From: Combretum micranthum
Lineage: Eukaryota > Streptophyta > Magnoliopsida > Myrtales > Combretaceae
Assembly (NCBI GenBank): GCA_024138025.1
Contig: JAMXBD010003394.1
Location: forward strand, 1 to 64,000
Length of the DNA stretch: 64,000 bases
Direction: 5' to 3'
The first letter of the stretch is position 1; each line of letters starts with the position of its first letter. Of the stretch, positions 48,203 through 61,198 are shown piece by piece. A program made the position numbers and the translations under genes. Below the pieces are notes generated by a model. It was not told the DNA's origin and ran no database searches. It saw only the letters and a program-made list of their open reading frames with translations.

Positions 48203-49543
48203 TTCAAAAGTTAATTTGTGTTGCTTTCTCAGAGACATAACTTTCTAGTATCTAGCTTAGTTTAGTCCAATTTAAGGATGAAATAAATCAAGTTGCATTT
48301 AAAATAGTTTAATTCATACCTTTAGCAAACTGCATTGTTTTTATAGTTTGAGGTTATACACCGAACCACTTTAGTTTGGTTTTGTTTAGTTCAAATTTAT
48401 TTGAAAAACATCTTATTCCGATAAATAATAATAATAGTGACCAAAACTTTTAATCAAATATGTTAAATTGAGCAAAATTATACAAACTATAAAGCCATAT
48501 AATATATTACTATGATAACAGTGCATATCATGTGACAATGAAGGTACACTAGTTTGCTTGAGAAATGAGAGACAATAGTAAAGGAAAAGAAGCTGATGAT
48601 GGAGGCTGAGAGGTAGATGAAAGATGGAAAAAAAAATGTAAATAGGGTTAGAACGAATTATTGATATGTATTAAAACTAAAAAATGTTGTTTATTTTTCA
48701 TTTCTTCATCACCAATGGTTTGATTTGGATTCAAATGTTGATTTAGTTCGACCATTGAAAACATATTCCAAACTCATTGGACCTCTGTTAATGAAGCTAT
48801 GAAATATCCAAAATATGAAAAAAGTTGTATTAAGGGAATACTTTGAAAATCTCTTTAAAATACCATTTAAAACTGACCAAAGCCTCCACCGATGGAAGTT
48901 AGGAAAAACAAAGGAAAGGATTAAGGTCAATTAGGTGGACCAACCTTAATTCTAGCCACTAATCTTCTAGAAACTGACTTTAGAAAAATAAACCAAATAA
49001 AACATGAGGCCTGGCTATTTTATTACACCTAAACAAAAACCTCTATTCAGTTTTTACAAGTTAATGCCTTTATTTAAAATATCAACTTTCATGAATTATA
49101 AAAAATATACTAAGTAACAAAATTTAAGAAAAAGGTGAAAATTACATAATAGTATTTAAAATATCGAAAAGTGCTAGTGGAAATTGTAAAAATAATAGTA
49201 ATAATTAAAAACTACAAAATTATTACAAAAAAAGGGAAGCATGCTAAAAATGTAAAAGAGAGGAAAAACATTTTCTTAAGTTATCCCGCAATGCTTACAA
49301 GTTTGTTATTAAAATCAAACATATCGTAATTTGATCTTTTACATTTATAAAACTTAAGTTTATGGATTAATTTTTAATCTCTAAGACGTTAAATTTACGT
49401 TGTTTATCAAAATTAACTTTTGTTTAAGGGAAAAAAATTCCTCAAATGCTTAAATTTGAAGGTTCGAATTTAAAACACACCTAAATGCAAAGCCTAAATT
49501 TAAAAAAACACCGGTTGATATATATATATGAAAACAATCTATG
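48203..49543. other. Intergenic, no gene recognised
   Basis: AT-rich; the 73-codon minus frame at 48709-48930 has no recognisable family. Confidence 0.4.
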
Positions 49544-50405
49544 TAGACATCATCACGGGTCGGTTCCGAACTGGGAACCGACCTGACCCGTCACCGAGGT
49601 TCTTGAACCGGGAACCGGCCCGGCAATGGTGGGTCTAAACCGGTAAAGGACCCGTCGGTTCTGACGGGTCCTTACGGTTCCATCCCTAAAAACCGCATGA
49701 CCTGACGGTTTTGGAACCGTCTATTCAAGAACCAGCAAAACCGGCGGTTCTATACCATAAAAATTATAAAAAAAAAAGTAAGAAAAAAAGAAAAGAAAAT
49801 TATAAAAAATTGTAATTATAAAATAAATATTTAAAACCATTTTTGCATAAATAATAAAAAATTTATTTCCTATTCACAATATTTAATATGTTATTATTAA
49901 CAACACAAGTAATAAATATATTTGAAATCATATATTGTTAAATTTATGTAGACTTCTAATTAAAGTAAACTTTCTTTCTTAACAATTTGTGATTCGTTTT
50001 TTGTTATTGAGAATTATTTATATTTTTGAATATTTTATAGTATCATATTGCTAATATAACAACTAAAAAAGTGCAAGTGATTGTATATAAATAAATACAT
50101 AATTATAGAATTTCTTTTAACTAATGCTATGAACAATTATTGTTAGGCTCAATGTTATTTGAAGTTAAAAATTTATTTTGCATTTTTTCTTAGTTAAATT
50201 AAGTAAATTATTTAATTGATTTTTTATTTTTTTCATGGTTCCCGGTTACTCTAGAACCGAAACCGAACCGTGAGAACCAGCGGCTCCTAAGAACCGAGAA
50301 TCGGACCGGCTCCCACGGGTCCGATTCCGGTTCCACCACTTTTGGAATTGGAAACCGGCGTTTCGGGTCCGGTTCCAGACCCGAACCGAACCGTAACGAT
50401 GTCTA
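49544..50405. repeat. hAT-like non-autonomous element with exact 8-bp target duplication
   Basis: Exact 8-bp duplications AATCTATG flank it (49536-49543 and 50406-50413). The ends TAGACATCATCACGG and TAGACATCGTTACGG (right end, complement) are inverted repeats. About 200 bases at each end carry many GGTTCC, GAACCG, CCGGTT and CGGGTC motifs, and the 450-base core is AT-rich. There is no transposase. Confidence 0.82.
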
Positions 50406-52284
50406 AATCTATGTGACAAAATCAAATTTTCATGTCAAGCAAACCTAAATTCCCTAAAGTGCAAAAATAATACAAATTGATGAAAGACATACAATATATG
50501 CCAAATTTGTAATAAGTTTGATTTTTTATACAAAAAAAAAAATCGTGCAATTTTTATAAAAATATAATGTTGTCGGGGGGAGGGGGAGGGATTGGAAAGA
50601 CAAATGAGATGGGAACATGATTTTGTGACTTTAATTGTTTCGTGAAATTTAGTCAATTGAACACGAATAGTCAAATACATATAAATTATTATATGGGAGC
50701 TTCTATGGTACTATTAATCTAATCATTAAAATAAATATAGTAAATAAAATATTAACTATTTTAGTAATTTAGTAAGGTTGGATATGATATGAGCCGTTGG
50801 ATAATGACAAGACCGGTCAATGGTGGAACGATAAAATTTTTCATATAATATATAACATGCAATAGGAGATCATGTTATTAGTTAATAAATAATCATAAAT
50901 TACATGTTAACATGGCAATTAAGCAAAATTAAAATCTTAATACATATCCATGGCTAACAATAATGACTCTGTCCACTGTGAGAAGAAGTTCGAATTCCGT
51001 GAGTTAGATCAACAAGTTGTCAAGGGTTATCTTATTTAAGAAAGTCAAGTTCAACATTTCAAATCATTTAATATAACAAGAATCGACGTAAAAACTGATG
51101 TTTTTCAAGATCTCCATGTGCCTAAGAACCTGAAGCCATCTTCTTTTTCATTAAAGATTACACATATCTTCTAAGAATTTAGAAAGAGAATGGGAATTCG
51201 TTCAAGAAGGAGTTGAGAGAGAAAATGTTATAGTATTTAGTTGTTTTTTGAATTTCTCAAGAAAATTATATATAATTCCTCCTCTTACAAGAATAAGCAA
51301 AAAATATATATATTTCGTTTCTAGTTTTAACATCTAACTCACATTGATTTTGAAATCCAAGATTTCTATAAATTTCTTATTCCTAAAGTCTTATCATCAA
51401 TCTCTTACATATTTGTTACTTTTTTTTGCCAATGCATTTACAAGGATCATCCAATTTCCGACAAGAATAAACATAGATTTGTGCGGATTAATATAGCTTC
51501 CCCTTCCTTCTTCTTCATTTCCTTTTCTTCCTGTTTCTCCCTCTTTCCTTTTTCTTTTATATTTGATTTTCTTTACAATATATTCTCTTTCCAATTAATT
51601 CATTTCTCATTCGAATACTCCCTCTTTACGTCTTCTAATAGACCTACTCAATAAGTTTTGTTTGTTAATAATTTGTTTTATATACATATGCTATAAATAT
51701 TTCAAAATATTTTTAATTTGACTAAATTCCAAATTAAATATAGTTAAATTTGGTTTAACCACATTCCAATGCAGAATATTGGACATTAGTGAGATATAGC
51801 TGGCTTTAAACTTCGTAAAATGCACATGAATTATGGGACGGTATCATTTGAAAATTTTTCGTGGCTGACCAACCACTCCACTACAAATAATAGTAAGAGC
51901 CGGTTTTGTTATGAAAATCCTGTTTCCTTCCTAAGATCAAGCTTTTATGTACATGAATTAAGAAAAAAGACATAATCCTTAATGCTTGTTACCCTAAATG
52001 CAATTTGCAAGACGAGACAAAAGAGTTTGCCGTAAGATCATGTCACACAATGGCAAGATAATCAGGAAGTGGGAAACACAACACTTTAAAGATGGCCTGG
52101 AACAAGCAATTATGACAAACAGGATCAAATGTAACACATGCATGGCAAAAAAACAACAAGCATGTAATAGCCCACCAAAACCTTTCATTTTCGGGGTTAT
52201 GATATGGAAACTCTAGCATGCTAGGAATAAATTTATTCAGGCAAGAGGGTAGAGCTGAAAACTTAGAGCGTCCACACATGAACT
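50406..52284. other. Intergenic, no gene recognised
   Basis: Contains a GGGGGGAGGGGGAGGG run at 50575-50590 that could form a G-quadruplex, and a CT-rich stretch at 51490-51560. Overlapping frames at 51994-52279 on both strands show no family. Confidence 0.35.
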
Positions 52285-52623
52285 ATGGGTACACGAAGAA
52301 ACAAAACAAAAATATTTCAAGTGAAAAGAATGAATCTTACTTGGGCAACAGCACAACCAACATGGTTTAAACTGAAAACTGATGGCTCAGTAAATCCACA
52401 AACTGGAAAAGCCACCATGGGAGTTGCCATTCACGATGATCATGGCGATTGGGTTGTGGGCATCACAATGAAAATAGGAAGACCTGGCATTCTCTCAACT
52501 AAATTGTCGACAATCTCTTGTAGGTTGGATTATTTCCTACAGACGCAAATCACAATATTAGAGATGAGCTTCGATTCATTATCAATAGTTAATTTACTGA
52601 ACTCTGTACAAAACCTAAATTGA
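52285..52623 (+). pseudogene. RNase H-like fragment from a LINE
   Basis: The frame reads WFKLKTDGSVNPQTGKATMG, then VAIHDDHGDWVVGITMKIG, then DSLSIVNLLNS. This is the RVT_3 RNase H fold found at the C-terminus of plant LINE ORF2: the first catalytic Asp is in KTDGS, and the later Asp in the SFDSLSIV strand. The helix-bearing Glu region between is poorly kept and the domain stops before its final acidic residue. No reverse transcriptase lies upstream. The first Met at 52285 is probably not a real start. Confidence 0.65.
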
Positions 52624-52639
52624 AATATCTAAATTTACT

Positions 52640-53430
52640 TTCCTTGTGCATGGACAAATATTGAAGTTTCAAGAGAGTAGAGTTCATCACTATCCTATGG
52701 AAATAAATTGGCCTGATTGGACTATCGGATTTTTATCTGTATCAAATCTATATCAGTAGCTTATTGATATCGGATCGGTATCGAATCAATATCGGTTCGG
52801 TTTGATCAGTTTATGAGTAAAATTATTAGTTTTCATATGATCTGCATTAGTTTAGTATTGATTTGATTTAAAAAAGAAACAAAAACGAAAATCAAACCAA
52901 CTATCCAAATAGACCCTAAATTGCTAATGCTAAAGCTTAAGACGCTCAATTCATGGATGAAGAAGTTAAAGTTATCCATACTCGTACTAATTGTCTTTTG
53001 CAACCAGTGGCTTATGACAAAGTCTTTTGCGATAGATAGGGACATTAGTGGGGGAAATTGTACAGGAGTTTATGATGTAATGGATTTTTGCTTTTGTTTC
53101 TTTTGGCTTCTAGACTTTAGACCGATGAACATTTATGCAAGTCTGTTCAATTATATTTAATTATTATATGTGGTTTTCCAAAATTAAAAATAAATAAATA
53201 AAAAGATAAGTTTCTAAGGAGAGGATGACAATGGTCGATAATTTAGAAATAAAGTATAAATTGATGTACTTTTAAATAAAAGCATTTAAATGGTCTTTAG
53301 CAGAATCTTTTGCTTATTGATTTATAAAGTGAATTTAATACTAAATAAAATTTCTCTTATAATATTAGGTGAAAAATAAAATTATAGAATAGATTAAAAT
53401 AGAACAATGTGGATACCAAGTTAATACTGT
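52640..53430. other. Intergenic, with a short repeat built on ATCGGTATCG
   Basis: TATCGGAT, TATCAGTAG, ATCGGATCGGTATCGAATC and ATCGGTTCGGT recur at 52720-52810, and ATCCAAATAGACCCT ends the block at 52918, like the MITE ends at 21694 and 26818. No gene. Confidence 0.35.
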
Positions 53431-53674
53431 TGTTGACAGCAGTAATCTTTTTAATTAGATCTTAATTTTAGGATCTGATTATGTATGTAAATTGATGCAT
53501 TTATTTTAGGATTTGACTATAAATAAATGCATTAGATATTAGCAATATTTTCCTTTTTTTAATTAGGAATATTTGTGTAATTATATTTATATCAAAATCT
53601 ATATAAATAAGAGATCAATGGGGTAAAAATGTGTGAGCTCTATTTTATTCATTTCTTCTCTATTCTAAACTTTA
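53431..53674 (+). repeat. 5' LTR of copia element 2
   Basis: It starts TGTTGACAGC. It ends AACTTTA where the 3' LTR ends AACTTCA, so the terminal CA has mutated. TATAAATAAGAG near 53603 is the likely TATA box. Confidence 0.92.
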
Positions 53675-53691
53675 TGGTATCAGAGCTACGG
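53675..53691 (+). promoter_or_regulatory. Primer-binding site of copia element 2
   Basis: TGGTATCAGAGCTACGG directly follows the LTR and is complementary to the 3' end of initiator tRNA-Met. Confidence 0.9.
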
Positions 53692-53770
53692 TTCCTTCAG
53701 TACCAACCTTAGCTACATCCTAGAATTTTCCAACTAAAACAAAGCTTTTATTTTTAATTCCATTAGTGCT

Positions 53771-54736
53771 TTGAATATGTTTGATATAAAGAAGGAAGGA
53801 TCTTCTAGTAATAATACTTCTAATCACAACCCTTCTCTTCAAATTAGACCTATTAAACTAGATGGAACAAATTATCTTGCTTGGTCAACGTCATACTTCT
53901 TGTCGATTCAAGCTAGGGGATTACAAGGTTATATCAATAAAAAAAAAAAAAAAACAGATGAAGAAGATCCCTGATACAACATATGGGACTCAAAAAACTC
54001 GCTTTTCATGTCATGGTTGATCAACTCAATACAGTCTCAGCTTGCAGAAGGTTTTCTCCTTTTAGATATAGCTCAGAAAATTTGGGATGCAATTGTCTAA
54101 ACTTATTCCCAATTACGTAATGATGCTTAGGTATATGAGCTACGAAAAAAGGTTAATGAAACCAAATAAGGTGAGATGACTATTGCCAATATTTTTCTAA
54201 ACTTAGTGGTTTGTGGCAAGAACTTGACTATTATCAAGATTTTCAAGCATCTTATACAGCTGATGTAGCAAAGTTCCACAGATTAATTGAAAAGGAACAA
54301 GTGTATGACTTCTTAGCAGGACTAAATGATCTGTTTAACTAGATTAGAATACAAGTTCTTGGGTGTGAGTCTTTTCCCTCTTTGCGGCAAGCATTATCTA
54401 TGTGCAACAGGAAGAGAGTAGGTGGAATGCTATGTTGCTAACTAATTCTATTGAACGGTCGGTTATGATGGCCAATTCATCTACCATAAACTCAAAAGTT
54501 AATGCAATTATAGGTAATCTTACTAGGGGAGAACATAACAATAGAAAGTGCGATTATTGTGAGAAACCAAGACATACCAAGGACACATGTTGGAAACTTC
54601 ATAGTCATCTAGACGTTGTCGAGATGGTAAAAGGTTTGGCGGTACACACCCTCAGGCTTGTGTATTTGAAACTCTTGATATTGAGTTACCAAGAGAAACC
54701 AATTCTGCTACTGGAATTTCAAATGAAGAAATGAGA
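53771..54736 (+). pseudogene. Copia gag, broken
   Basis: The frame starts MFDIKKEGSSSNNTSN and has IRPIKLDGTNYLAWS, the usual copia gag N-terminal motif. It stops at about 53974 after a poly-A run (frame slip in lysines), continues in pieces, and is open again at 54402-54734. That part contains the zinc knuckle CDYCEKPRHTKDTC, a complete CX2CX4HX4C. It would coat genomic RNA in the intact element. Confidence 0.85.
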
Positions 54737-54860
54737 ACTCTTAAACTTCTTATGACCAAGATTGAGTCTCCTTCCACCACTGCCTCTTCTTCAAGTATAT
54801 ACCATTTAGCCTTTAATGCTAGGCATGTTGTTCAAAATCCTAATGGTATCTTGATAACTC

Positions 54861-57800
54861 ATGGTTATAGATTTTGGAACGTCGGATCATATGACTAGTA
54901 ATCAAGAAAAATTCTTAAAAAATTATTCATGTTCAAGTCATGATAAAGTTTGTATAGCTAATGGCTCTTTATCTCCTATTCTCATGAAAGGTTCTATAAA
55001 CTGTACTCCTTCCATAAACTTACCACTTGCCTTACATATTCCTAGTTTCTCACATAATCTTCTATATGTGAGTGCTTTTACAAGAGATTTGAATTGCAAC
55101 ATTGAATTTTTCCCTTCTTATTGTGTCATATAGGAACTGAGCACCGAGAAAACAATTGGCTATGGTAGAGTACATGATGGCTTATACCAACTAGTTGAAG
55201 GACCTTATTCAAGGATCGTGCCTTATTAAGTGAATCTGAATCAACTCATCACCAAATTATTTAGTGGCATAAGAGGTTAGGACATCCTTCATTTTTTGTT
55301 TTAAAAAGAATTTATCCCCATTTATTTAAGCTATGTAACATGGAGACATTAGTTTGTGATGCTTGTGAACTTGCTAAGCATAGTAGAACCTCATATGCTT
55401 CTATTAATAATAAGCATTCAACCCCATTTGAGATGATTCACTCTAATGTGTAGGGCCTAAGCCTAGTGGTTTTGCTATCTAATTACAAATGGTTTGTAAC
55501 ATTTATTGATTATTATAGTAGGATGACATGGGTGTATTTACTACGTGCAAAAAATGAAATGTTGTCTTTTTTTCAATCCTTTCATAGAATGATCAATACA
55601 CAATTTGGTACCAAAGTGAACATTTTACGAATTGATAATGATATAGAGTATATGGAGAAAGCCTTTCATAACAATTTGGTACTAAAGTGAAAATTTTACG
55701 AATTAATAATGGTACAGAGTATATGGAGAAAGCCTTTCATACCTACTTCGATACCTATAGAATTATACATCAAACCAACTATGTCAATACTATTACTCAA
55801 AATGGTGTATTTGAATGAAAAAATAGACATATTAGAAGTCGCTATAGCTCTTATGTTCACTATGAATGTTCCTAAAGCTTATTGGGGTGATGATGTTCTT
55901 ATTGTTGCCTATCTTATCAACCGTATGCCTTTAAGGACATTGAATTTTAAAAGTCCTATGGAACTTCTACAAGTTAGCAATTCTTATATTGTTCCTCCAA
56001 GAATCTTCGAGTGTGTTTGTTTTGTGCATAAATACATTGGGGGAAGACTTGATCCTAGAGCATTGAGATGTGTTTCTATAAGATACTCTACTACCCAAAA
56101 GGGGTGTAAGTCTTATCGTCCACCCACTAGAAAGTTTTATGTGAGTATGGATGTTACTTTTTGAGAGGCAGAAGCTTGTTTCCTTCTCATCCGACATTAG
56201 TTCAGGGGAGATTATTGTGTGGAAGATGTGATCTTTTTTGTTAACCTATGGTTGATTTGTCTGTACATAGTGGTCAAGGGAGCATGGAAGCAATGGTGAT
56301 GATACGATTTCTAAAATAGATCCTGTCACAAATAATACTCTTTATAGCCAATCATTTGACTTGGACTAACTCCTGAAGAGTCTGGTAATTCACCTCTTCT
56401 TGATCCTAATTTATCTACTAAAATTCCATCTCATAATTCATCTAACAAAAATATTGATATTCCAATAGTTGTTAGAAAAGGAGTTAGATCATGTACTCAA
56501 CATTCTGTCTCTAACTTTGTTTCCTACGATATATTGTCTCCTTTCTATAGACTTTCTTGTGTTCCTTGCATTATGTCTCTATAACATAGGGGTGGAAGGA
56601 AGCTATTAATGATCCTAAGTGAAAATATGCGATGGAAGAGAGGAAAGCCTTGGTATATAATGGAACTTGGGAACTTGTTGATCTTCTATTGGGTAAGATG
56701 CTAGTAAGATGTAAATGGGTATTCACGATAAAGCATAAGGCAGATGGCTCTATTAAGAGGCTGAAAGCAAGATTGGTGGGAAAAGTTTTTACCTAGATTT
56801 TCAGGATTGATTATCAAGAAACATTTGCACCTATTGAAAAGATGAATTCAATACGAGTTCCCTTATCTTAAGGAGCTAATCTTGATGGAACCTTTCAGCA
56901 ATTTGATGTTAAAAATGGCTTCTTACATGGTGATTTGGAAGAGGAAGTCTATATGGTGATTCCACTAGGTTTTTCTAATCAGAAAATTGAAGGGAAGGTT
57001 TGTCTTTTAAAGAAAGCTTTATATGGTTTAAAACAATCACTCGAGCATGGTTTGATAGATTTAGTAAAGCAATGATTGCATTTGGTTATAAACAGAGCAA
57101 TGCGGATCACACTATGTTCATCAAATATTTCCATGGTAAAATTACCATTCTTATTGTATATGTTGATGATATAGTGGTGACAAGTGACAATAAAAAAGAA
57201 ATGACTAGATTAAAGTACTTAGCTACTAAATTTGAGATTAAAGACTTAGTCCAACTAAGATATTTTCTTAGGATAGAGGCTGCTCGTTCAGAAAAGGGCA
57301 TATTTATCTCCTAAAGAAAATATGTTCTTAACTTACTAAAGGAAACAAGAATGTTAGGTTGTAAACCTGTTGACACTCCCATTAAAGCTAATCATTAACC
57401 AAAGGAAAATACTAGAGAATTGGTTTACATCAATCAATACTAGAGATTGATTGGCAGGTTAATTTATCTTTCTCATACATGACCTGATGTTGGCTATGTA
57501 GTGAGTATAGTAAGTCAATTTATGGGTAGCCCTCGCACTATACATCTTAATGCTATTTTTTGAATTTTGAGGTATCTCAAATCTAGTCTTGGTAAAGGTA
57601 TACTCTTCTTGAATAACAACCATTTAAGAATTGAAGCATACACTGATTCTGATTGGGCAAGATCTCCTAATGATTGAAGATCCATGTCTGGCTATTGTGC
57701 CTTGGTTGGTGGCAATCTAGTTACTTGGAGAAGCAAAAAACAGAATATTGTTACTAGATCAAGTGCTAAAGCAAAATATAGAGCTATGGCACAAGGAACA

Positions 57801-58060
57801 TGTGAACTTTTATGGCTTAGAAGGTTAATACAAGATATACATCTTCTCAAAAAAGTCTATGTTACTACATTGTGACAATAAATCAACTATTAGCATTGCT
57901 CATAATCCAGTTTAGCATGATCGTTCAAAACATATTGAGATTGATCGATTCTTCATCAAAGAACAACTGTATCATCAAAGTCTTAGAATTACCTATACAA
58001 GTTCAGAGAGTCAATTGGCTGATGTATTTACTAAGGGCTTATGTAATAGATTATTCATTC
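54861..58060 (+). pseudogene. Copia pol, broken: protease, integrase, RT, RNase H
   Basis: In order: protease VIDFGTSDHMT (54863; the D-S-G active site now reads D-F-G); GAG-pre-integrase with RLGHPS, CDACELAKH (55280-55385); integrase core with FVTFIDYYSRMTWVYL (55490-55540) and ILRIDND (55624), then a 71-base tandem duplication; integrase end NRMPLRTLNFKSPMELL; RT with [10 protein letters not shown] (57015) and IVYVDDIVVTSD, the active site (57156); RNase H with TDSDWA (57642) and SGYCALVGGNLVTWRSKKQ (57687), then SAKAKYRAMAQ. Stops interrupt nearly every domain, so none is functional. Confidence 0.88.
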
Positions 58061-58103
58061 TATTATGTGCAAGATGGGTATGGCAAATATACATACACCA
58101 TCT

Positions 58104-58113
58104 TAAGGGGAAG
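58104..58113 (+). promoter_or_regulatory. Polypurine tract of copia element 2
   Basis: TAAGGGGAAG lies directly before the 3' LTR. Confidence 0.8.
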
Positions 58114-58356
58114 TGTTGACAGCTGTAATCTTTTTAATTAGGCCTTAATTTTAGGATCTGATTATGTATGTAAATTAATGCATTTATTTTAGGATATGAC
58201 TATAAATAAATGCATTAGATATTAGCAATCTTTTCCTTTTTTTAACTAGGGATATTTGTGTATTATATGTATATCAAAATCTATATAAATAAGAGATCAA
58301 TGGGGTAAAAATGTGTTAGCCCTATTTTATTCATTTCTTCTCTATTCTCAACTTCA
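58114..58356 (+). repeat. 3' LTR of copia element 2
   Basis: It is the partner of 53431-53674, TGTTGACAGC..AACTTCA, followed by ACTGT. Confidence 0.92.
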
Positions 58357-58562
58357 ACTGTAAACCCCTAAAAATTTCAACAAGCTTAAAAGCAAATATG
58401 AAAGTTAAACGTTGTGATCAAAACCCCTATTTTGTATCAATTTAGCATGAAACCTTAAAAACCCTAGAAACTCTAACACGATATGATCATATAACACAAA
58501 TTATATTAAATTAGCTAATGAAACCATAGGGTTGGTTACCTAAGGAAGCATGTAAACATGAC

Positions 58563-61198
58563 TGATAAATGTGTAATATTACACATTTATTTATCATTAA
58601 TATCACACTCTCATGCATGTTTTAACACTTCTAAGGTAAAATTCTATTTAAAATAGATGAAGTGCATAAATATGGATCAATTGCAGCTAAATGTGCAAAA
58701 ATCCATTGAAAAGGATCAAGATAATGCTTTAAGGACTCTAATGGGATCATATTAATTGTCTTGGTTGTATGCTTTAGTTGTGTAAGTAGTTAAAAAATCT
58801 ATGAAATGCATGCTCGTCTAATAGAGTGTGGAAAACTATCAAATAGAACTATGAATTTTAATTTAAGTGGTTTGAATCAAAGTTCATTGCTACACTTTAA
58901 AATCAAATATTTCAAATATGATTAAAATATGCAAAATCAATGGAAGAACAAAGAATCATAGTTTGAATGAATTGCACAAGCTTTTTATTGTTCAATTTAA
59001 TGCCCTTTCATGATAGCATATGTCGAGTTGATTTGAGTTTAGCATAGTGTAATTTTGTTCTAGCAGACTAAGCATTCAACTTGCAATATTCGTGAACCCA
59101 CACATTTCTGCAGGTTTTAAATTTGAATGACTAAAATTGAAAGTGCATCTATCACTACAACAACAATGATGTAATTAAGAGTGCAACAGAGTGTCCTTGA
59201 CTTCTACACAAAGCCGAGGATGCTAATGGAAACTAAGCGGCAGCAGACAATAGAAGGAAATCGGTGTACCAACTTGACTAGGCAAGCTATTATACGAAGT
59301 ATTGAACCCATCTACCACACTTAGAGTGCTCAATATTTTGATATGAAGCACCTCAAAGTTCCTCTTAGAGTGTCGAGCGATTTTGCTAAACATGTCCACA
59401 TCAAGCAACACAAATATAAGCCAACATTAACCAGAGCTACTATAGCTTGACAACGAGCAACGATAGCTAATCTAAACATGCAAAATCAAACATCCTTGGA
59501 CTACATTAGGGGATTGCACAACAAAAGTATGAGATAGGACAATAGATAAGTCTTCAAGTTCAATCAATGGAGCAACTACAAATGAACTATGAGCTCTTTC
59601 AAATGTAGAAGTAGAAGTAGATTCGACCTATTCACTAAATTGCCGTAACGATCTAATTCAACAAATGCATTAAGCTGCTATAATCATGATCGAGATAACG
59701 AACATCAAGACATCTCACTCCGACGAAGCTCGGTTTTGGCTCAAACTTTTAGTTGTCACGATGGGAGAGAGATACTAAGCAAGGATTGCAAACCAACCAA
59801 GCCTCTACCGATTGAACCGATAATTACCTAGTAGCATTACAAGGCCAACTTGAACTGATGATCCAAAGCACCAACCATCTTTGTTGTAACCAAGCTGCTT
59901 CAATACCACCACAACCCTCCCCGAGCAACATTCAAGCAAGTTAAAGCTGAGCAACAAACATGATTGAGTTGTTGTGTCCATGTTTTGACTAGCTAATCCT
60001 AACTATAACGAGTTCAATCCAAGTTGCTTCACATGCCAACTACCCATCCTTATGGACCTATAAAATCAAGTGGTCCATACCGAGTAGAGTTGTAGCATTT
60101 TTTAAATACACCAGTAGAAGCAACCTACACCTCATCTTATCTCGCTTTGTTTTGTATGTTTATTTTAGGGCTAAATTGATTTAAGGCCTTTTTACTTGTA
60201 AACGTTCAAAGTGATCGAGGACTTACACAAATCTATACACATACCCACATGTGAATATAACCCTCCTCCATATTACATGCTTTTGATGCGTAATAAAGGG
60301 AGACGAGAGGGAGAAATAAATATAAATATACAGTTCTTTGCCGTTAATTTTTCTTTAGCTTTACTTATGGATTCTACATCAAGATCATGTAGACGACATC
60401 ATTTGTAACTAGATTTAAACAGGTATTTTCTTAATAAGGTAATTTCATTCTTTTCCTCATGTTCATTTTATGGATGGTGTTCAATACTTGTTCCTTTTGA
60501 ATCTATTGAGATTTTGAGTTGATATTTGGATTAAATAGGGTACTCACTTCTATTGATTAATTATTACTTGCATTTAAGTTATTGGTGTGATTTCATTGAG
60601 CATGTATTTTGAGTCAATTTGGAATGCTTGGTAGATTAGGATTGTATAGGAGAAAACCTTTTTCTAATTAAATTTATGAGTTGCTAATATGGATTATAGA
60701 TCGCATACAAATATGGTTTTGATTCAATTAGGGTTTAGAAAATTAATATGGATTAGTCAATTAATCACTTTTATAGAAATAGGAAAAATTAATTAGTTAA
60801 TCTTGAGTAATCACTAGTTTTGAGGAAAGGAGTTTTTAATTGGTGCTTTATTGATTGAAACCTAAACCACTATCAAGTTGGATTTTGAAACATGATTTTA
60901 TTGGTAGCATACATTCAATTAATTCCCAGATCAATTTGCTCTAAATCGAATTCATTTCAGGTGCTGGAAATCCTATAATCTTTATTATATATTCTTATTT
61001 TTTCTTCTTCTTCATACATGTAAAGATCAAACTCATCGGTTCCCCTAACTACAAGTAGGACTAATATAGTTGAGAGTTAGCCCTCATCTCCTATGGACAC
61101 GACTCGGTACTCATGGAAACTTTTATTATTGCATATACACTCCGTACATTAATAGGTAAATATTTACGCTTTAAAAGAGTTCAAATACAAGCGTATCA
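58563..61198 (+). repeat. Probable Ty3/gypsy LTR (Athila/Tat-like), remnant
   Basis: The start TGATAAATG and the end GCGTATCA give the TGATA/TATCA termini common in Athila and Tat LTRs. Near the 3' end, CTCATCTCCTATGGACACGACTCGGTACTC (in two parts at 61086-61115) followed by a 'tttacgc..aaa' region resembles the end of such LTRs. No TGGCGCC-type primer-binding site follows and the 5-bp flanks (ATGAC, TCAGT) do not match. It is therefore a solo or truncated copy. Confidence 0.45.

Larger units (their letters stand above)
53431..58356 (+). mobile_element. Ty1/copia retrotransposon, full structure, decayed coding region
   Basis: LTRs of 244 and 243 bases are flanked by an exact 5-bp target duplication, ACTGT (53426-53430 and 58357-58361). 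A perfect TGGTATCAGAGC primer-binding site follows the 5' LTR and a purine tract precedes the 3' LTR. The total of 4.9 kb and the short LTRs fit the Ale/Retrofit-like size class, though the lineage is not proven. Gag, protease, integrase, RT and RNase H are present in copia order but broken by stops and shifts. The LTRs differ at about 14 of 244 positions by eye. Confidence 0.93.
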
